Notes under the pieces: generated by a model
Seen by the model: only the letters and a program-made list of their open reading frames with translations
Told to the model about the DNA's origin: nothing
Database searches by the model: none
Program-made: the position numbers and the translations under genes
Shown: positions 1-6,639 of the stretch, one piece after another
Layout of the letters: each line of letters opens with the position of its first letter
How positions within the stretch are numbered: position 1 is the first letter of the stretch
Assembly: GCA_002299865.1 (NCBI GenBank)
Contig: DBNV01000102.1
Location: forward strand, 18,722-27,469
Source of the DNA: Desulfonatronaceae bacterium UBA663
GTDB taxonomy: Bacteria; Desulfobacterota; Desulfovibrionia; Desulfovibrionales; Desulfonatronaceae
Direction of reading: 5' to 3'
DNA: 8,748 nt

Positions 1-43
1 GCCGGAAAATCCAGGCGCTCTCCTTAAACAGCCTGCGCAGCAT
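1..43 (-). CDS. Possible start of a further minus-strand gene, cut by the window edge
   Basis: About 20 bases after the stop of the Memo-family gene, an ATG on the minus strand opens a frame that stays open for 14 codons to the edge (reads MLRRLFKESAWIFR). No well-spaced ribosome binding site precedes this ATG: an AGGG lies directly against it. A better AAGGAG lies inside the frame but has no ATG, GTG or TTG at normal distance within the window, so the true start could lie beyond the edge. Too short to assign a family. Same strand and close spacing suggest co-transcription with the gene before it, if it is real. Confidence 0.25.
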   Translation of the reverse strand, partial: MLRRLFKESAWIFR

Positions 44-62
44 CCCTAGAGGTCGTTTGCTT

Positions 63-866
63 TCATCTGACGACCACCCCCGCATATCCCACCACTTGGG
101 CATAGTCTCCGCTTTCCTCCCCTGAATGTCCGTACCTGATCAGGCGCGCTTGGGTTGCGCCTAGCTCCAGGGCGACGGCTAGGCCCATGGTCATGGGCAG
201 GACTCCGCACATGCTGATGCTTTTCGAGCGAACCGTGCTCAAGAGGCCTTGCGGATTAAGGTCCAAAATGGCCCGCAGAGCCAGGGTGTCCTTGGTCTTG
301 GCCTCATCCGCCGCAAGGAAATGGCTCATGTCCGAACTAACGATGATCAGCACGGGTTTCCCCCATTGCTTGAGTACTTCGGCCAAGCGACGGGACGAGG
401 CCAGCAGTTCCTCGGGTCTGTGCTCGGCCACAGCCAGGGGCACGATCTTCGTGTTCGGGGCCTTTGTCCAGAGGAAGGGCAGGAGCACTTCCAAGGAGTG
501 TTCATGGGCATGGGCGAGATGATCGGGTTGAATGTCCCCTATTTGATCCAAGATGGCATTTGCCAGGACTTCGTCAACGGCCAGATGCGCCTGCGGCAGG
601 AGCCAGCGGCCTGATGGCCACAGGGAGAGCTTTGCCCCCAGTCCGGTATGGTTCGGCCCCAGGAGCAAAACAGTTTCCGGCAAGCTGACCTCGGCCAGGG
701 TCTGCCCGGCAATGGCCCCGGAGTAAACGTATCCGGCATGGGGAAGCATGGCCAAAAGGGCGGGCTGTTCGGGTTGATCCGACTTCAGATAGCGGCGGAC
801 CAGCGGCTCCCACTGCGTTCTTACTTTGGGATAGAACTTCCCGGCCACCACCGGTTGTCTGTCCAT
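63..866 (-). CDS. amrB: Memo-family protein (AmmeMemoRadiSam system protein B)
   Basis: A full-length 267-residue member of the Memo family (human MEMO1 homologues), related in fold to extradiol dioxygenases. In bacteria it is often encoded beside an AMMECR1-domain protein and a radical SAM enzyme, and its biochemical role is not settled. Family motifs seen in order: PHAGYVYSG (residues 42-50), GPNHTG (70-75), HEHSLEVLLPFL (121-132), SSDMSHF (177-183), the conserved cysteine in MCGVLP (C220), and a C-terminal SGD...VVGYAGVVV block. H43, H73, H121 and C220 are candidate metal or active-site residues by analogy with MEMO1. No signal peptide or membrane segment, so cytoplasmic. I start it at the ATG at 866, because AAGGA lies 8 bases before it; an in-frame ATG three codons upstream (875) sits directly on that AAGGA. 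It lies 264 bases downstream of echF on the same strand. The radical SAM and AMMECR1 partners are not in the window. Confidence 0.9.
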   Translation of the reverse strand: MDRQPVVAGKFYPKVRTQWEPLVRRYLKSDQPEQPALLAMLPHAGYVYSGAIAGQTLAEVSLPETVLLLGPNHTGLGAKLSLWPSGRWLLPQAHLAVDEVLANAILDQIGDIQPDHLAHAHEHSLEVLLPFLWTKAPNTKIVPLAVAEHRPEELLASSRRLAEVLKQWGKPVLIIVSSDMSHFLAADEAKTKDTLALRAILDLNPQGLLSTVRSKSISMCGVLPMTMGLAVALELGATQARLIRYGHSGEESGDYAQVVGYAGVVVR

Positions 867-874
867 GGCGACCA

Positions 875-879
875 TCCTT
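875..879 (-). promoter_or_regulatory. Ribosome binding site deciding the Memo-family gene start
   Basis: AAGGA on the minus strand, 8 bases before the ATG at 866. It leaves no spacing for the alternative ATG at 875, so the shorter protein is favoured. Confidence 0.55.
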
Positions 880-1092
880 ATTATTCCGCATGGGGCATGT
901 GGAAGTTGAGTCGGCTTAACGATCGGATGAGCGCAGACGGCCTGACTCCGACTGGGATGAACGGCAGGAGCTTGGGCGTACCTCCTGGATCAGTGAAAAG
1001 GCCGGGATCCGCCCTACGTTTGCGCTCCCGTCATTGCGGGGGGATCCTCTTTTTGCAAGCGTAACGCCGGTCCCGGCCCGTGAGGCATGAGC

Positions 1093-1106
1093 GTCCTCAT
1101 GAGGAC
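1093..1106. repeat. Perfect 14-base palindrome downstream of echF
   Basis: GTCCTCATGAGGAC reads identically on both strands, 25 bases after the echF stop codon. As RNA it would give a 5-bp stem with a CATG loop. No T-tract follows, so a standard intrinsic terminator is not supported. It could be a protein-binding site or part of the 3' end structure of the ech transcript. Confidence 0.4.
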
Positions 1107-1130
1107 TTGCGGCCGCGATGGAAGTAAATG

Positions 1131-1514
1131 TTATTCCTCGTCCGTTTTCGCCGCCTTTTTCTTGGGCTTGGGCGGAACGCCCTGCATGCTGATCATTTCC
1201 CGCTGCCCGGTCACCGGTCGCCATGTTTTCTTGTGATGCAGGCAATGCGTCGGGCAACTGTCCACGCAGATGCCGCAGTACACGCAGACAAAAGGATCAC
1301 AGGTCCAGAGGCCCTTTTCCTTGTCCACGGTGATGCACTGGGAAGGGCATTTGCGGGCGCAAATGGAGCAGAAAATGCATTTATCTATGACATTGTAAAG
1401 TTCACCTCGAGAATCCTCAAAAGGCTCCCGGATCACAAAGGGATAGGGGCGCGTAGATTTCTTGGTGAAGAGATTCTTCAACACGATTGCGGTCATGGGG
1501 ACGATTTTCATCAT
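1131..1514 (-). CDS. echF: Ech hydrogenase subunit EchF, ferredoxin-like 2x[4Fe-4S]
   Basis: A 127-residue polyferredoxin-type subunit that passes electrons between soluble ferredoxin and the small hydrogenase subunit on the cytoplasmic side of the membrane. Two complete cluster motifs are visible: C46-x2-C49-x2-C52-x3-C56-P and C77-x2-C80-x2-C83-x3-C87-P, the bacterial two-[4Fe-4S] pattern also found in NuoI and HycF. Three further cysteines (C60, C72, C91) lie near the motifs. The last 12 or so residues are a charged, lysine-rich tail. I start it at the ATG at 1514, because AGGAG, overlapping the echE stop codon, lies 8 bases before it. The open frame extends to an ATG at 1550 inside echE, but that start lacks a good binding site. 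Last gene of the operon, 11 bases after echE. Confidence 0.93.
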   Translation of the reverse strand: MMKIVPMTAIVLKNLFTKKSTRPYPFVIREPFEDSRGELYNVIDKCIFCSICARKCPSQCITVDKEKGLWTCDPFVCVYCGICVDSCPTHCLHHKKTWRPVTGQREMISMQGVPPKPKKKAAKTDEE

Positions 1515-1522
1515 GGGGGCGT

Positions 1523-1527
1523 CTCCT
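1523..1527 (-). promoter_or_regulatory. Ribosome binding site deciding the echF start
   Basis: AGGAG on the minus strand shares bases with the TAG stop codon of echE and lies 8 bases before the echF ATG at 1514. This arrangement suggests coupled translation of echE and echF. Confidence 0.6.
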
Positions 1528-2602
1528 AGCGTTCCGTACAACTGATGCATGGGTCAATGGAGAGGATAACCACCGGGACGTCCGCCAGTTCAATGCCGGG
1601 AAGCATCACCGCCAGGGGCGGAATATTGGCGAATGTGGGGGTGCGGATGCGCAAGCGGTCCAGATTTTTGGTCCCATCGGCCTTGAAGTAGTAGAATAAT
1701 TCCCCACGGGGTTGCTCGACTCTGGCCACACCCTCTCCCTCGGGGTTCCCCTTGACCTTGACGTGGATTGGTCCCTCGGGCAGCTTATGCAGGGCCTGAC
1801 GGACCAGATCAATGGCTTGCAGGGTTTCAAAGTAGCGAACCCTGTTGCGGGCATAGGAATCGCCGTCATGTTCGACAATGGGCTCGAATTCCAGGTCGGG
1901 AAACGCGGCGTACTTCAATTGACGACAGTCCTGTGCTACGCCGCTGCCTCGCAAAGTCGGCCCGGCAGCGCCAAGATCAATGGCCTGCTGTTTGGAAAGC
2001 ATGCCTTTGCCCACGGTCCTGGCCTTGACAGTGTAGTCGTCCAGAATCGTGGACTGCAGGGCCTTGGTTTCGCGCTCTACGATTTCCAGTTCAGACAGGA
2101 TCCAGCGGATTTGTTCGGGGGTCAGATCCTTGCGCACGCCGCCCAGGATGTTCACGGAAATAATGACGCGGTTGCCCGTGGTGGCCTCGTTGATGTCCAT
2201 GACCCGCTCGCGGATCTTCCAGAGCTGATAGAAGAGGCTTTCGAAGCCGAATGCGTCAACGAACAGGCCCAGCCACAGCAAATGGGAATGGACCCTGTGC
2301 AGTTCCGACCAGATGGTGCGTAGATAGGCGGCCCGTGGCGGGATCTCTACCTTCATCATCGCTTCCAAACCCTGGCAAAAGCACATGGCGTGAATCTTCG
2401 AACAAATACCGCAAACCCTTTCCACCACTTGGATCATCTGGTGAATGTCCCGGATCTCGCACAGCTTTTCCAGCCCGCGGTGGACATAACCGAGGGCTGG
2501 GACAGCTTGGGTGACGATCTCGTCCTCGACCGTCAGAGACAAATGGATCGGCTCTGGAAGGACAGGATGTTGCGGTCCGAATGGAATGATGGTTTTGGCC
2601 AT
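1526..2602 (-). CDS. echE: Ech hydrogenase large subunit EchE ([NiFe] catalytic subunit)
   Basis: A 358-residue group 4 [NiFe]-hydrogenase large subunit, homologous to NuoD of complex I and HycE, holding the site of H2 formation or oxidation. An N-terminal FGPQHP motif is followed by the first metal motif RVCGICSKIH (C64, C67) and ends with the second, DPCISCTER (C352, C355). All four cysteine ligands for the Ni-Fe site are therefore present, which separates it from NuoD and from cofactor-less relatives. The protein stops three residues after the last ligand, so there is no C-terminal extension to be cut off by a maturation protease; the same is known for CooH of CO-oxidising bacteria. GGAG precedes the start by 5 bases. 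The gene lies 32 bases after echD. Cofactor insertion would need Hyp proteins, which are not encoded here. Confidence 0.95.
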   Translation of the reverse strand: MAKTIIPFGPQHPVLPEPIHLSLTVEDEIVTQAVPALGYVHRGLEKLCEIRDIHQMIQVVERVCGICSKIHAMCFCQGLEAMMKVEIPPRAAYLRTIWSELHRVHSHLLWLGLFVDAFGFESLFYQLWKIRERVMDINEATTGNRVIISVNILGGVRKDLTPEQIRWILSELEIVERETKALQSTILDDYTVKARTVGKGMLSKQQAIDLGAAGPTLRGSGVAQDCRQLKYAAFPDLEFEPIVEHDGDSYARNRVRYFETLQAIDLVRQALHKLPEGPIHVKVKGNPEGEGVARVEQPRGELFYYFKADGTKNLDRLRIRTPTFANIPPLAVMLPGIELADVPVVILSIDPCISCTER

Positions 2603-2634
2603 AATATCTCCATGCAGAAGTCAAAAGAGTGTGC

Positions 2635-3036
2635 TTAAGCGTCCTTGCGAATGACGCTGTACTTGCAAAAGGGCGTTTTCGCCACTTCTTTTTCCAAATA
2701 CAGGTAGTTCTCGAAATTCAGAACCAAGCCGTCAAAGCAGGTTCCGAACTGGTCCTGGATTTCGTTTTCCACAAGAAACGCCGCAAAAAGCATGTCCGAA
2801 ATGGACGGCGCAGGCTGCGCCTTGGGCTGCTTAAGCCGGAGATGGACCATCTCCAGGTCGCGGTCAAAGGAATAGATCAGGTCGACATGGTCATGGTCCA
2901 GGTCCACGCAGGTTATGGTGACGATGCGGTATCCATCGCCCGTGAGGCGGCGGACTTCGTTTTTCAACGTGTCGCTTGTAATGCCGATGGTTTCAAGAAC
3001 GGCAATTTTTTTGTCGGCGGTTTCGACTTCAGTCAT
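2635..3036 (-). CDS. echD: Ech hydrogenase subunit EchD (NuoC-like)
   Basis: A small hydrophilic subunit (133 residues) matching the 30-kDa/NuoC family, which lines the hydrophilic arm and helps join large and small subunits; no cofactor is expected. The diagnostic NuoC-like block is LVENEIQDQFG (residues 88-98), equivalent to the ERE..D.FG signature, preceded by a region rich in acidic residues and alternating hydrophobic strands (VDLIYSFDRDLEMVHLRL). No CxxC cluster motif. I prefer the ATG at 3036, with AAGGAG 7 bases upstream; the ATG two codons earlier (3042) would leave only one base of spacing. The gene follows echC closely, and its Shine-Dalgarno overlaps the echC stop, suggesting translational coupling. 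Sequence divergence makes this the least certain family call in the operon, but position and motif agree. Confidence 0.87.
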   Translation of the reverse strand: MTEVETADKKIAVLETIGITSDTLKNEVRRLTGDGYRIVTITCVDLDHDHVDLIYSFDRDLEMVHLRLKQPKAQPAPSISDMLFAAFLVENEIQDQFGTCFDGLVLNFENYLYLEKEVAKTPFCKYSVIRKDA

Positions 3037-3043
3037 ATTCATG

Positions 3044-3049
3044 CTCCTT
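3044..3049 (-). promoter_or_regulatory. Ribosome binding site deciding the echD start
   Basis: AAGGAG on the minus strand, 7 bases before the ATG at 3036 but only 1 base before the ATG at 3042, and touching the echC stop codon. Confidence 0.6.
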
Positions 3050-3486
3050 CAAGACTTGGCGGCGAACAACGCCAGCGCCTTGACCACGCCGTCGATGATC
3101 GCTTCAGGTTTAGCCGGACAACCAGGGACGTAGACGTCCACAGGAATGACTTTATCCACGCCGCCGACCACGTTCGGTGCATCCCGGAATACTCCGCCGG
3201 AGAGTCCGCAGGCACCGATGGCGATCACGGCCCTGGGAGCCGGCATCTGATCGTAGAGATTCTTTAACACTCTTTTATTACGATGATTCACCGTGCCCGT
3301 GACGAGGAAAACATCCGCGTGTTTGGGGTTGCCCACGTTGATGATTCCAAAACGCTCCACGTCGTAAACAGGAGTGAGTACGGCCAGGGTTTCAATATCG
3401 CATCCGTTGCAGCTTCCACAATCGAAGTGGAGCACCCAGGGCGACTTGATCCGAGATGTCTGGAGAAACTGTGAGATCATGTTCAT
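3049..3486 (-). CDS. echC: Ech hydrogenase small subunit EchC
   Basis: A 145-residue small subunit of the NuoB/HycG family, carrying the [4Fe-4S] cluster next to the Ni-Fe site and accepting electrons from the EchF clusters. The cluster region is clear: CGSCNGCDIE (C23, C26, C29), then GACG with C93 and VPGCP with C123. C26, C29, C93 and C123 are the expected four ligands, with C23 extra. The length suits the short energy-converting type, without the long C-terminal domain or twin-arginine leader of periplasmic uptake hydrogenases, so it is cytoplasmic-facing. The start at 3486 gives a 6-base gap from echB; an ATG two codons later (3480) is also possible, and neither has a strong Shine-Dalgarno. 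Confidence 0.95.
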   Translation of the reverse strand: MNMISQFLQTSRIKSPWVLHFDCGSCNGCDIETLAVLTPVYDVERFGIINVGNPKHADVFLVTGTVNHRNKRVLKNLYDQMPAPRAVIAIGACGLSGGVFRDAPNVVGGVDKVIPVDVYVPGCPAKPEAIIDGVVKALALFAAKS

Positions 3487-3492
3487 GAGTTT

Positions 3493-4353
3493 TTACCCGT
3501 AGTACAGCCAAAGAAGGTTGATGGTGGAGAGCGTGATCCCAGTGATCCAGGCCGCGCGAAGCATCCATCTCCAGGTCATGCGCGAGGTGGTGTTGTCGAC
3601 CAGAATTTCAACGAAGTAGGTGATGCCCAGCAGCAGAACCAAGCCCACCACGCTCGTGGACCAGAATAGCGACAGCAGGCCGAGGATCAAGGCGATTTCA
3701 AACCAGTGCGCGACTTTCACGATGGCCAGATATGGTCCAGAATATTCGGTGTATACGCCTCTGACGATTTCCTGGTGCGCGTGATGCGACCCGGAAATGT
3801 CAAAGGGCGATTTGCGCAGCTTGATGGTCAACGCAATGCCCAGCACCAGGAAGAGCAAGGGCATTTTGTACAGCAAGGGCTGGTCCATGGCGTACACGGC
3901 ATCAATCTGGAAACTGCCGGTAGTCATGTAGATGCCGACGATGACCAGGATCAGCAAGGGCTCGTAGGCAATGATCTGCAAAAGCTCCCGGTGCGCACCG
4001 ACCTGGCTGTACGGCGAGTTGGGCACGGAAAGGGCGCCGATGACCAAAAAGACCGAGCCGGCGGCCTGGACGAAGAAGATCAGCAAAAGGTCCGATTGCA
4101 GGAAGAACAGCACCACGGAAGTAACGGCACCGGCCAGATAGATGAAGGCGCAGAATGCGAGCCAGTGGTTGGCGAGCATGGCTTCCTTGCCCAGCAATTT
4201 GCCGATGTCATAGAACGGCTGCAGGATGGGCGGACCGAGCCGGGATTGTAAACGAGCTGTGATCCGTCTATCGATGCCTGTGATCACGCCCACAGCCAGG
4301 GGCGCCAGAAAAAGTCCGGCGATCAATGCCAGAAAAATTTGAGCAGTGTCCAT
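3493..4353 (-). CDS. echB: Ech hydrogenase membrane subunit EchB (NuoH/HycD-like)
   Basis: A 286-residue integral membrane protein of the NuoH/HycD family, which anchors the catalytic arm and forms the entry of the ion path. After a first membrane helix comes the family signature in the cytoplasmic loop: RRITARLQSRLGPP followed by QPFYDIGKLLGKEA (residues 29-58). A second signature, KSPFDISGSHHAHQEIVRG followed by YTEYSGP (181-207), holds the conserved acidic residues D185, E195 and E203, which are likely in ion transfer. About eight hydrophobic helices are visible. The ATG follows the TAA of echA with no base between, in the same reading frame. A G-rich stretch at the end of echA is the only candidate ribosome binding site, so expression probably depends on translation of echA. 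Confidence 0.95.
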   Translation of the reverse strand: MDTAQIFLALIAGLFLAPLAVGVITGIDRRITARLQSRLGPPILQPFYDIGKLLGKEAMLANHWLAFCAFIYLAGAVTSVVLFFLQSDLLLIFFVQAAGSVFLVIGALSVPNSPYSQVGAHRELLQIIAYEPLLILVIVGIYMTTGSFQIDAVYAMDQPLLYKMPLLFLVLGIALTIKLRKSPFDISGSHHAHQEIVRGVYTEYSGPYLAIVKVAHWFEIALILGLLSLFWSTSVVGLVLLLGITYFVEILVDNTTSRMTWRWMLRAAWITGITLSTINLLWLYYG

Positions 4354-6276
4354 TTATAGACCCCCCCCGAGCATCAGGATAATAAGCATGAGTGCTGCGG
4401 TGTTGACATAGCGGTTCAGTACGTTTTCGCCGAAGATTTTCTCCAGATAGTAGTTTGAAGTTGACGGTTTGACTGAAGCCAGTAACGGGCCGGTGTAGGA
4501 ATTCTGATCCTCCGGGAGTTGGGCTCCGGAGAGATACGGACCACTGAGTTGAACCCGGCCGGCGGCCTTGAAGAAGTACAGAGCGATCAGCACGCCGACG
4601 GCACTGGCAAGAAACAGCGGAATCACGGGGAAGGAACCCCTATCAAGCACCAAAATGCCCCAGGATGTCGTCGGGACCGTCTCCGGCAGCGAGACGGTCA
4701 TCAGCGCGATCGCCGGGGAGATGAGCGCATTGAATATCCAGGGGGCGTAAAACGACAGCAGCACTGCTCCGGCAATCAGACCAAGGAGCGGGAGACGGGT
4801 CAGCACGGGTTGGCTTTCCGCCGCTACTTTGCCGCTGTGCGGATAGCTCATGAACAACCCGGCCCATCTGGCCCAGTAGAGTACGGTCACCGCGCTGCCC
4901 AGGGCCAGGATGGTGACCAGCAGGATGTGGTCGGCCGAGGCCGCGATGGCCATCCATTTGCCCAGAAGCATGCCGAAGGGCGGCAGGATCATGGTCAGCG
5001 AGCCCAGAACGGCGATCAGTGCCGTAACCGGCATGATCTCATAGAGGCCGCGCATATCCTCGATGTCCCGGCTGGCGATGCGCTGCTCAATGGTGCCGAC
5101 GCACAGAAAGAGCAACGCCTTGCTCACGGCATGGAATATGATCAGAAACATGGCCGCCGCGATGGCGGTCGGCGTGTTGATTCCGGCGCAAGCAATGATC
5201 AAGCCCAGGTTGCTGATCGTGGAGTAGGCCAGGATTTTCTTCCCGTTGGACTGGCTGATGGCCAGGGCGGCTGCGGCCAGAAAGGTGAACGCGCCGACAA
5301 GCGCCACCGCGACGGAGAAGAAGGTCTCCGCATAGGCCGGTGAAAAACGCAGAATCAGGTACACGCCTACCTTGACCATGGTCGCGGAGTGCAACAGGGC
5401 GGAGACGGGCGTTGGGGCGACCATGGCGCCCAAAAGCCAGCTTTGGAAGGGCAGTTGAGCGGCTTTGGTCAAGCCGGCAAAGCACAACAGACCGATGGGC
5501 AGCAGGAGGAAGGCGGCTTCAGGGGCCGCGGCAAGAATCTGCTGAATATTCAAGGTGCCCAGATCAAACGCGATCCAGAGCACGCCCGTAAGCAGGGCCA
5601 GTCCGCCGAGGCTGTTGATCCACAAGGCCAGCAAGGCGTTCCTTTTACTTTCGTCCGTCAGGTCGTGGCGGATGAGCAGAAAGGAGCACAAGGTGGTGAC
5701 TTCAAAGAAGAAGTAGAAATCCAGCAGGTGGTTGGAGAGCACCAAGCCATTCATGGCACCCAGGAAGAGTACCATGAGTGCGAAAAACTGGGGTTGCCGG
5801 CTGCGGGGCAGGTGCAGATGCTCCTCATGATTCTTCATGTAGGGCAGTGCGTGAATGATAATGACCGAGCCGACAATGCTCACCACGGCGACCATCAGTT
5901 TGGCCAGCGGGTCAACCATGAACAGGATCTGGCCCGGGTCCTGGACAGGCGATACCAGTTGGAAAACGGTCAGTAGGATCAGTTGCCCAGTCGACAAGGA
6001 GATGATCAGCCAGTGTCGCGCGCTGATGCCCACTCCGAGAAAAATGAGTAGTATTACGTAATCCAGGATAATGATTAACGGTTTCGGATTGACGCCCAAC
6101 AACGTCGTTGAGAAGGCAATTGTTTCGACGAAGAACAAGGCCAGGGAGGCGCCTGTCAAGAGCACCGCCGTGACCAACACCAAAGCCATGCGCAAGGATT
6201 CGATCCTTAACGCGTAGAGGCCCAGCGCCGCGAGGAACGGGACCACCACTAGAATGAACAGGAGGGTATCAAGCAT
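4354..6276 (-). CDS. echA: Ech hydrogenase membrane subunit EchA (NuoL/Mrp antiporter-like)
   Basis: A 640-residue, very hydrophobic protein of the proton-translocating NuoL/MrpA/HyfB family, with well over a dozen predicted helices; it is the proposed ion pump of Ech. Family hallmarks: a DPL motif (D122), the conserved glutamate of helix 5 in FFFEVTTLC (E192), the helix 7 lysine in FAGLTKAAQLPF (K271), the signature VAPTPVSALLHSATMVKVG (286-304) with H296 and K302, then H382, K386 and K440 further on. The C-terminal region ends in another helix and a glycine run encoded by eight consecutive G. Length fits EchA rather than the shorter NuoM/NuoN. GGAG lies 5 bases before the ATG. First gene of the operon, preceded by a leader of roughly 90 bases if the proposed promoter is right. 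Confidence 0.95.
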   Translation of the reverse strand: MLDTLLFILVVVPFLAALGLYALRIESLRMALVLVTAVLLTGASLALFFVETIAFSTTLLGVNPKPLIIILDYVILLIFLGVGISARHWLIISLSTGQLILLTVFQLVSPVQDPGQILFMVDPLAKLMVAVVSIVGSVIIIHALPYMKNHEEHLHLPRSRQPQFFALMVLFLGAMNGLVLSNHLLDFYFFFEVTTLCSFLLIRHDLTDESKRNALLALWINSLGGLALLTGVLWIAFDLGTLNIQQILAAAPEAAFLLLPIGLLCFAGLTKAAQLPFQSWLLGAMVAPTPVSALLHSATMVKVGVYLILRFSPAYAETFFSVAVALVGAFTFLAAAALAISQSNGKKILAYSTISNLGLIIACAGINTPTAIAAAMFLIIFHAVSKALLFLCVGTIEQRIASRDIEDMRGLYEIMPVTALIAVLGSLTMILPPFGMLLGKWMAIAASADHILLVTILALGSAVTVLYWARWAGLFMSYPHSGKVAAESQPVLTRLPLLGLIAGAVLLSFYAPWIFNALISPAIALMTVSLPETVPTTSWGILVLDRGSFPVIPLFLASAVGVLIALYFFKAAGRVQLSGPYLSGAQLPEDQNSYTGPLLASVKPSTSNYYLEKIFGENVLNRYVNTAALMLIILMLGGGL

Positions 6277-6352
6277 ACCGTCTCCAATACGTAAAAGGGT
6301 TGCCGAACATTCTCGAGACGTGAGCGCGACTTCGCTTCAACCCGAGACCTGC

Positions 6353-6371
6353 CTCTAAACAAAGTTTAGAG
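6353..6371. promoter_or_regulatory. Inverted repeat, candidate operator of the ech operon
   Basis: A perfect 8-base inverted repeat, CTCTAAAC then AAA then GTTTAGAG, about 77 bases upstream of echA. It is AT-rich and ungapped in each arm, as expected for a dimeric regulator site, and would cover the predicted transcription start and the region just after the -10 box. No T-tract follows on either strand, so a terminator is unlikely. The regulator is unknown and not encoded in the window. Confidence 0.45.
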
Positions 6372-6374
6372 AAC

Positions 6375-6403
6375 GATATGCCTGATGGCCATCTCAACGT
6401 CAA
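6375..6403 (-). promoter_or_regulatory. Candidate sigma70 promoter of the ech operon
   Basis: On the minus strand, TTGACG (6403-6398; five of six bases match TTGACA) is followed after exactly 17 bases by CATATC (6380-6375; three of six match TATAAT). The start of transcription would fall near 6368, inside the inverted repeat, giving a leader of about 90 bases before echA. The weak -10 box would suit an activated or controlled promoter. Prediction from sequence only. Confidence 0.4.
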
Positions 6404-6409
6404 CACTAA

Positions 6410-6540
6410 ATCGAACAATTCATAGAACCATTTTTAAAATTTTTTATCTTTACTGATCTTATTTGTTTTTATATTTTTAGTAATACCTAGAGGTTAGAGT
6501 TTCCACATGGAACCCTTGGCAAAAAATAAAAAATTTTTTC
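6410..6540. other. AT-rich island between the divergent transcription units
   Basis: A strikingly AT-rich stretch in an otherwise GC-rich window, made of T and A runs including a perfect A6T6 block (6528-6539). Such tracts bend DNA and often sit beside promoters or bind nucleoid proteins. It lies upstream of the proposed ech promoter and of the plus-strand flavoprotein gene. No gene is seen in it. Confidence 0.5.
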
Positions 6541-6639
6541 GCGAACACCATCTGGGGGAATAGCCGTGTCGGCTGATTGCTCAAACTGCTTGAATGCTGT
6601 AAGCAAGGCCACTTTGGAACACATATGGATGAAGAATCT

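Larger units (their letters stand above)
867..1130. other. Intergenic gap between echF and the Memo-family gene
   Basis: About 264 bases without a credible gene. A minus-strand frame runs through it (916-1257), but it overlaps echF antiparallel to no known family and looks like translated non-coding sequence. The gap contains two GGATCC sites about 35 bases apart, flanking a short imperfect stem around CTCCCG/CGGGGG (about 1024-1043), and a perfect 14-base palindrome (1093-1106). The segment containing GCAATGACGGGAG on the minus strand resembles interspersed intergenic repeats common in proteobacteria, but I cannot prove this. No convincing promoter or T-tailed terminator for the minus strand was seen. 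Confidence 0.4.

Noticed and set aside
1024..1057. A hairpin with a nearby T5 on the plus strand, resembling a terminator
   Set aside because: No plus-strand gene ends here, the stem is imperfect and the T-run is several bases away from it.
916..1257. A minus-strand frame spanning the echF end and the following gap
   Set aside because: It overlaps echF in another frame and continues through probable repeat-like DNA; no good start or family match.
4519..5343. A 274-codon plus-strand open frame opposite echA
   Set aside because: Gln/Arg/Gly/Asp-rich shadow of the hydrophobic echA frame; no domain recognised.
6443..6475. A sigma70-like TTTACT / TATATT pair on the plus strand in the AT-rich island
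   Set aside because: Spacing is 15 bases and the region is so AT-rich that matches are expected by chance; it lies over 250 bases from the gene.
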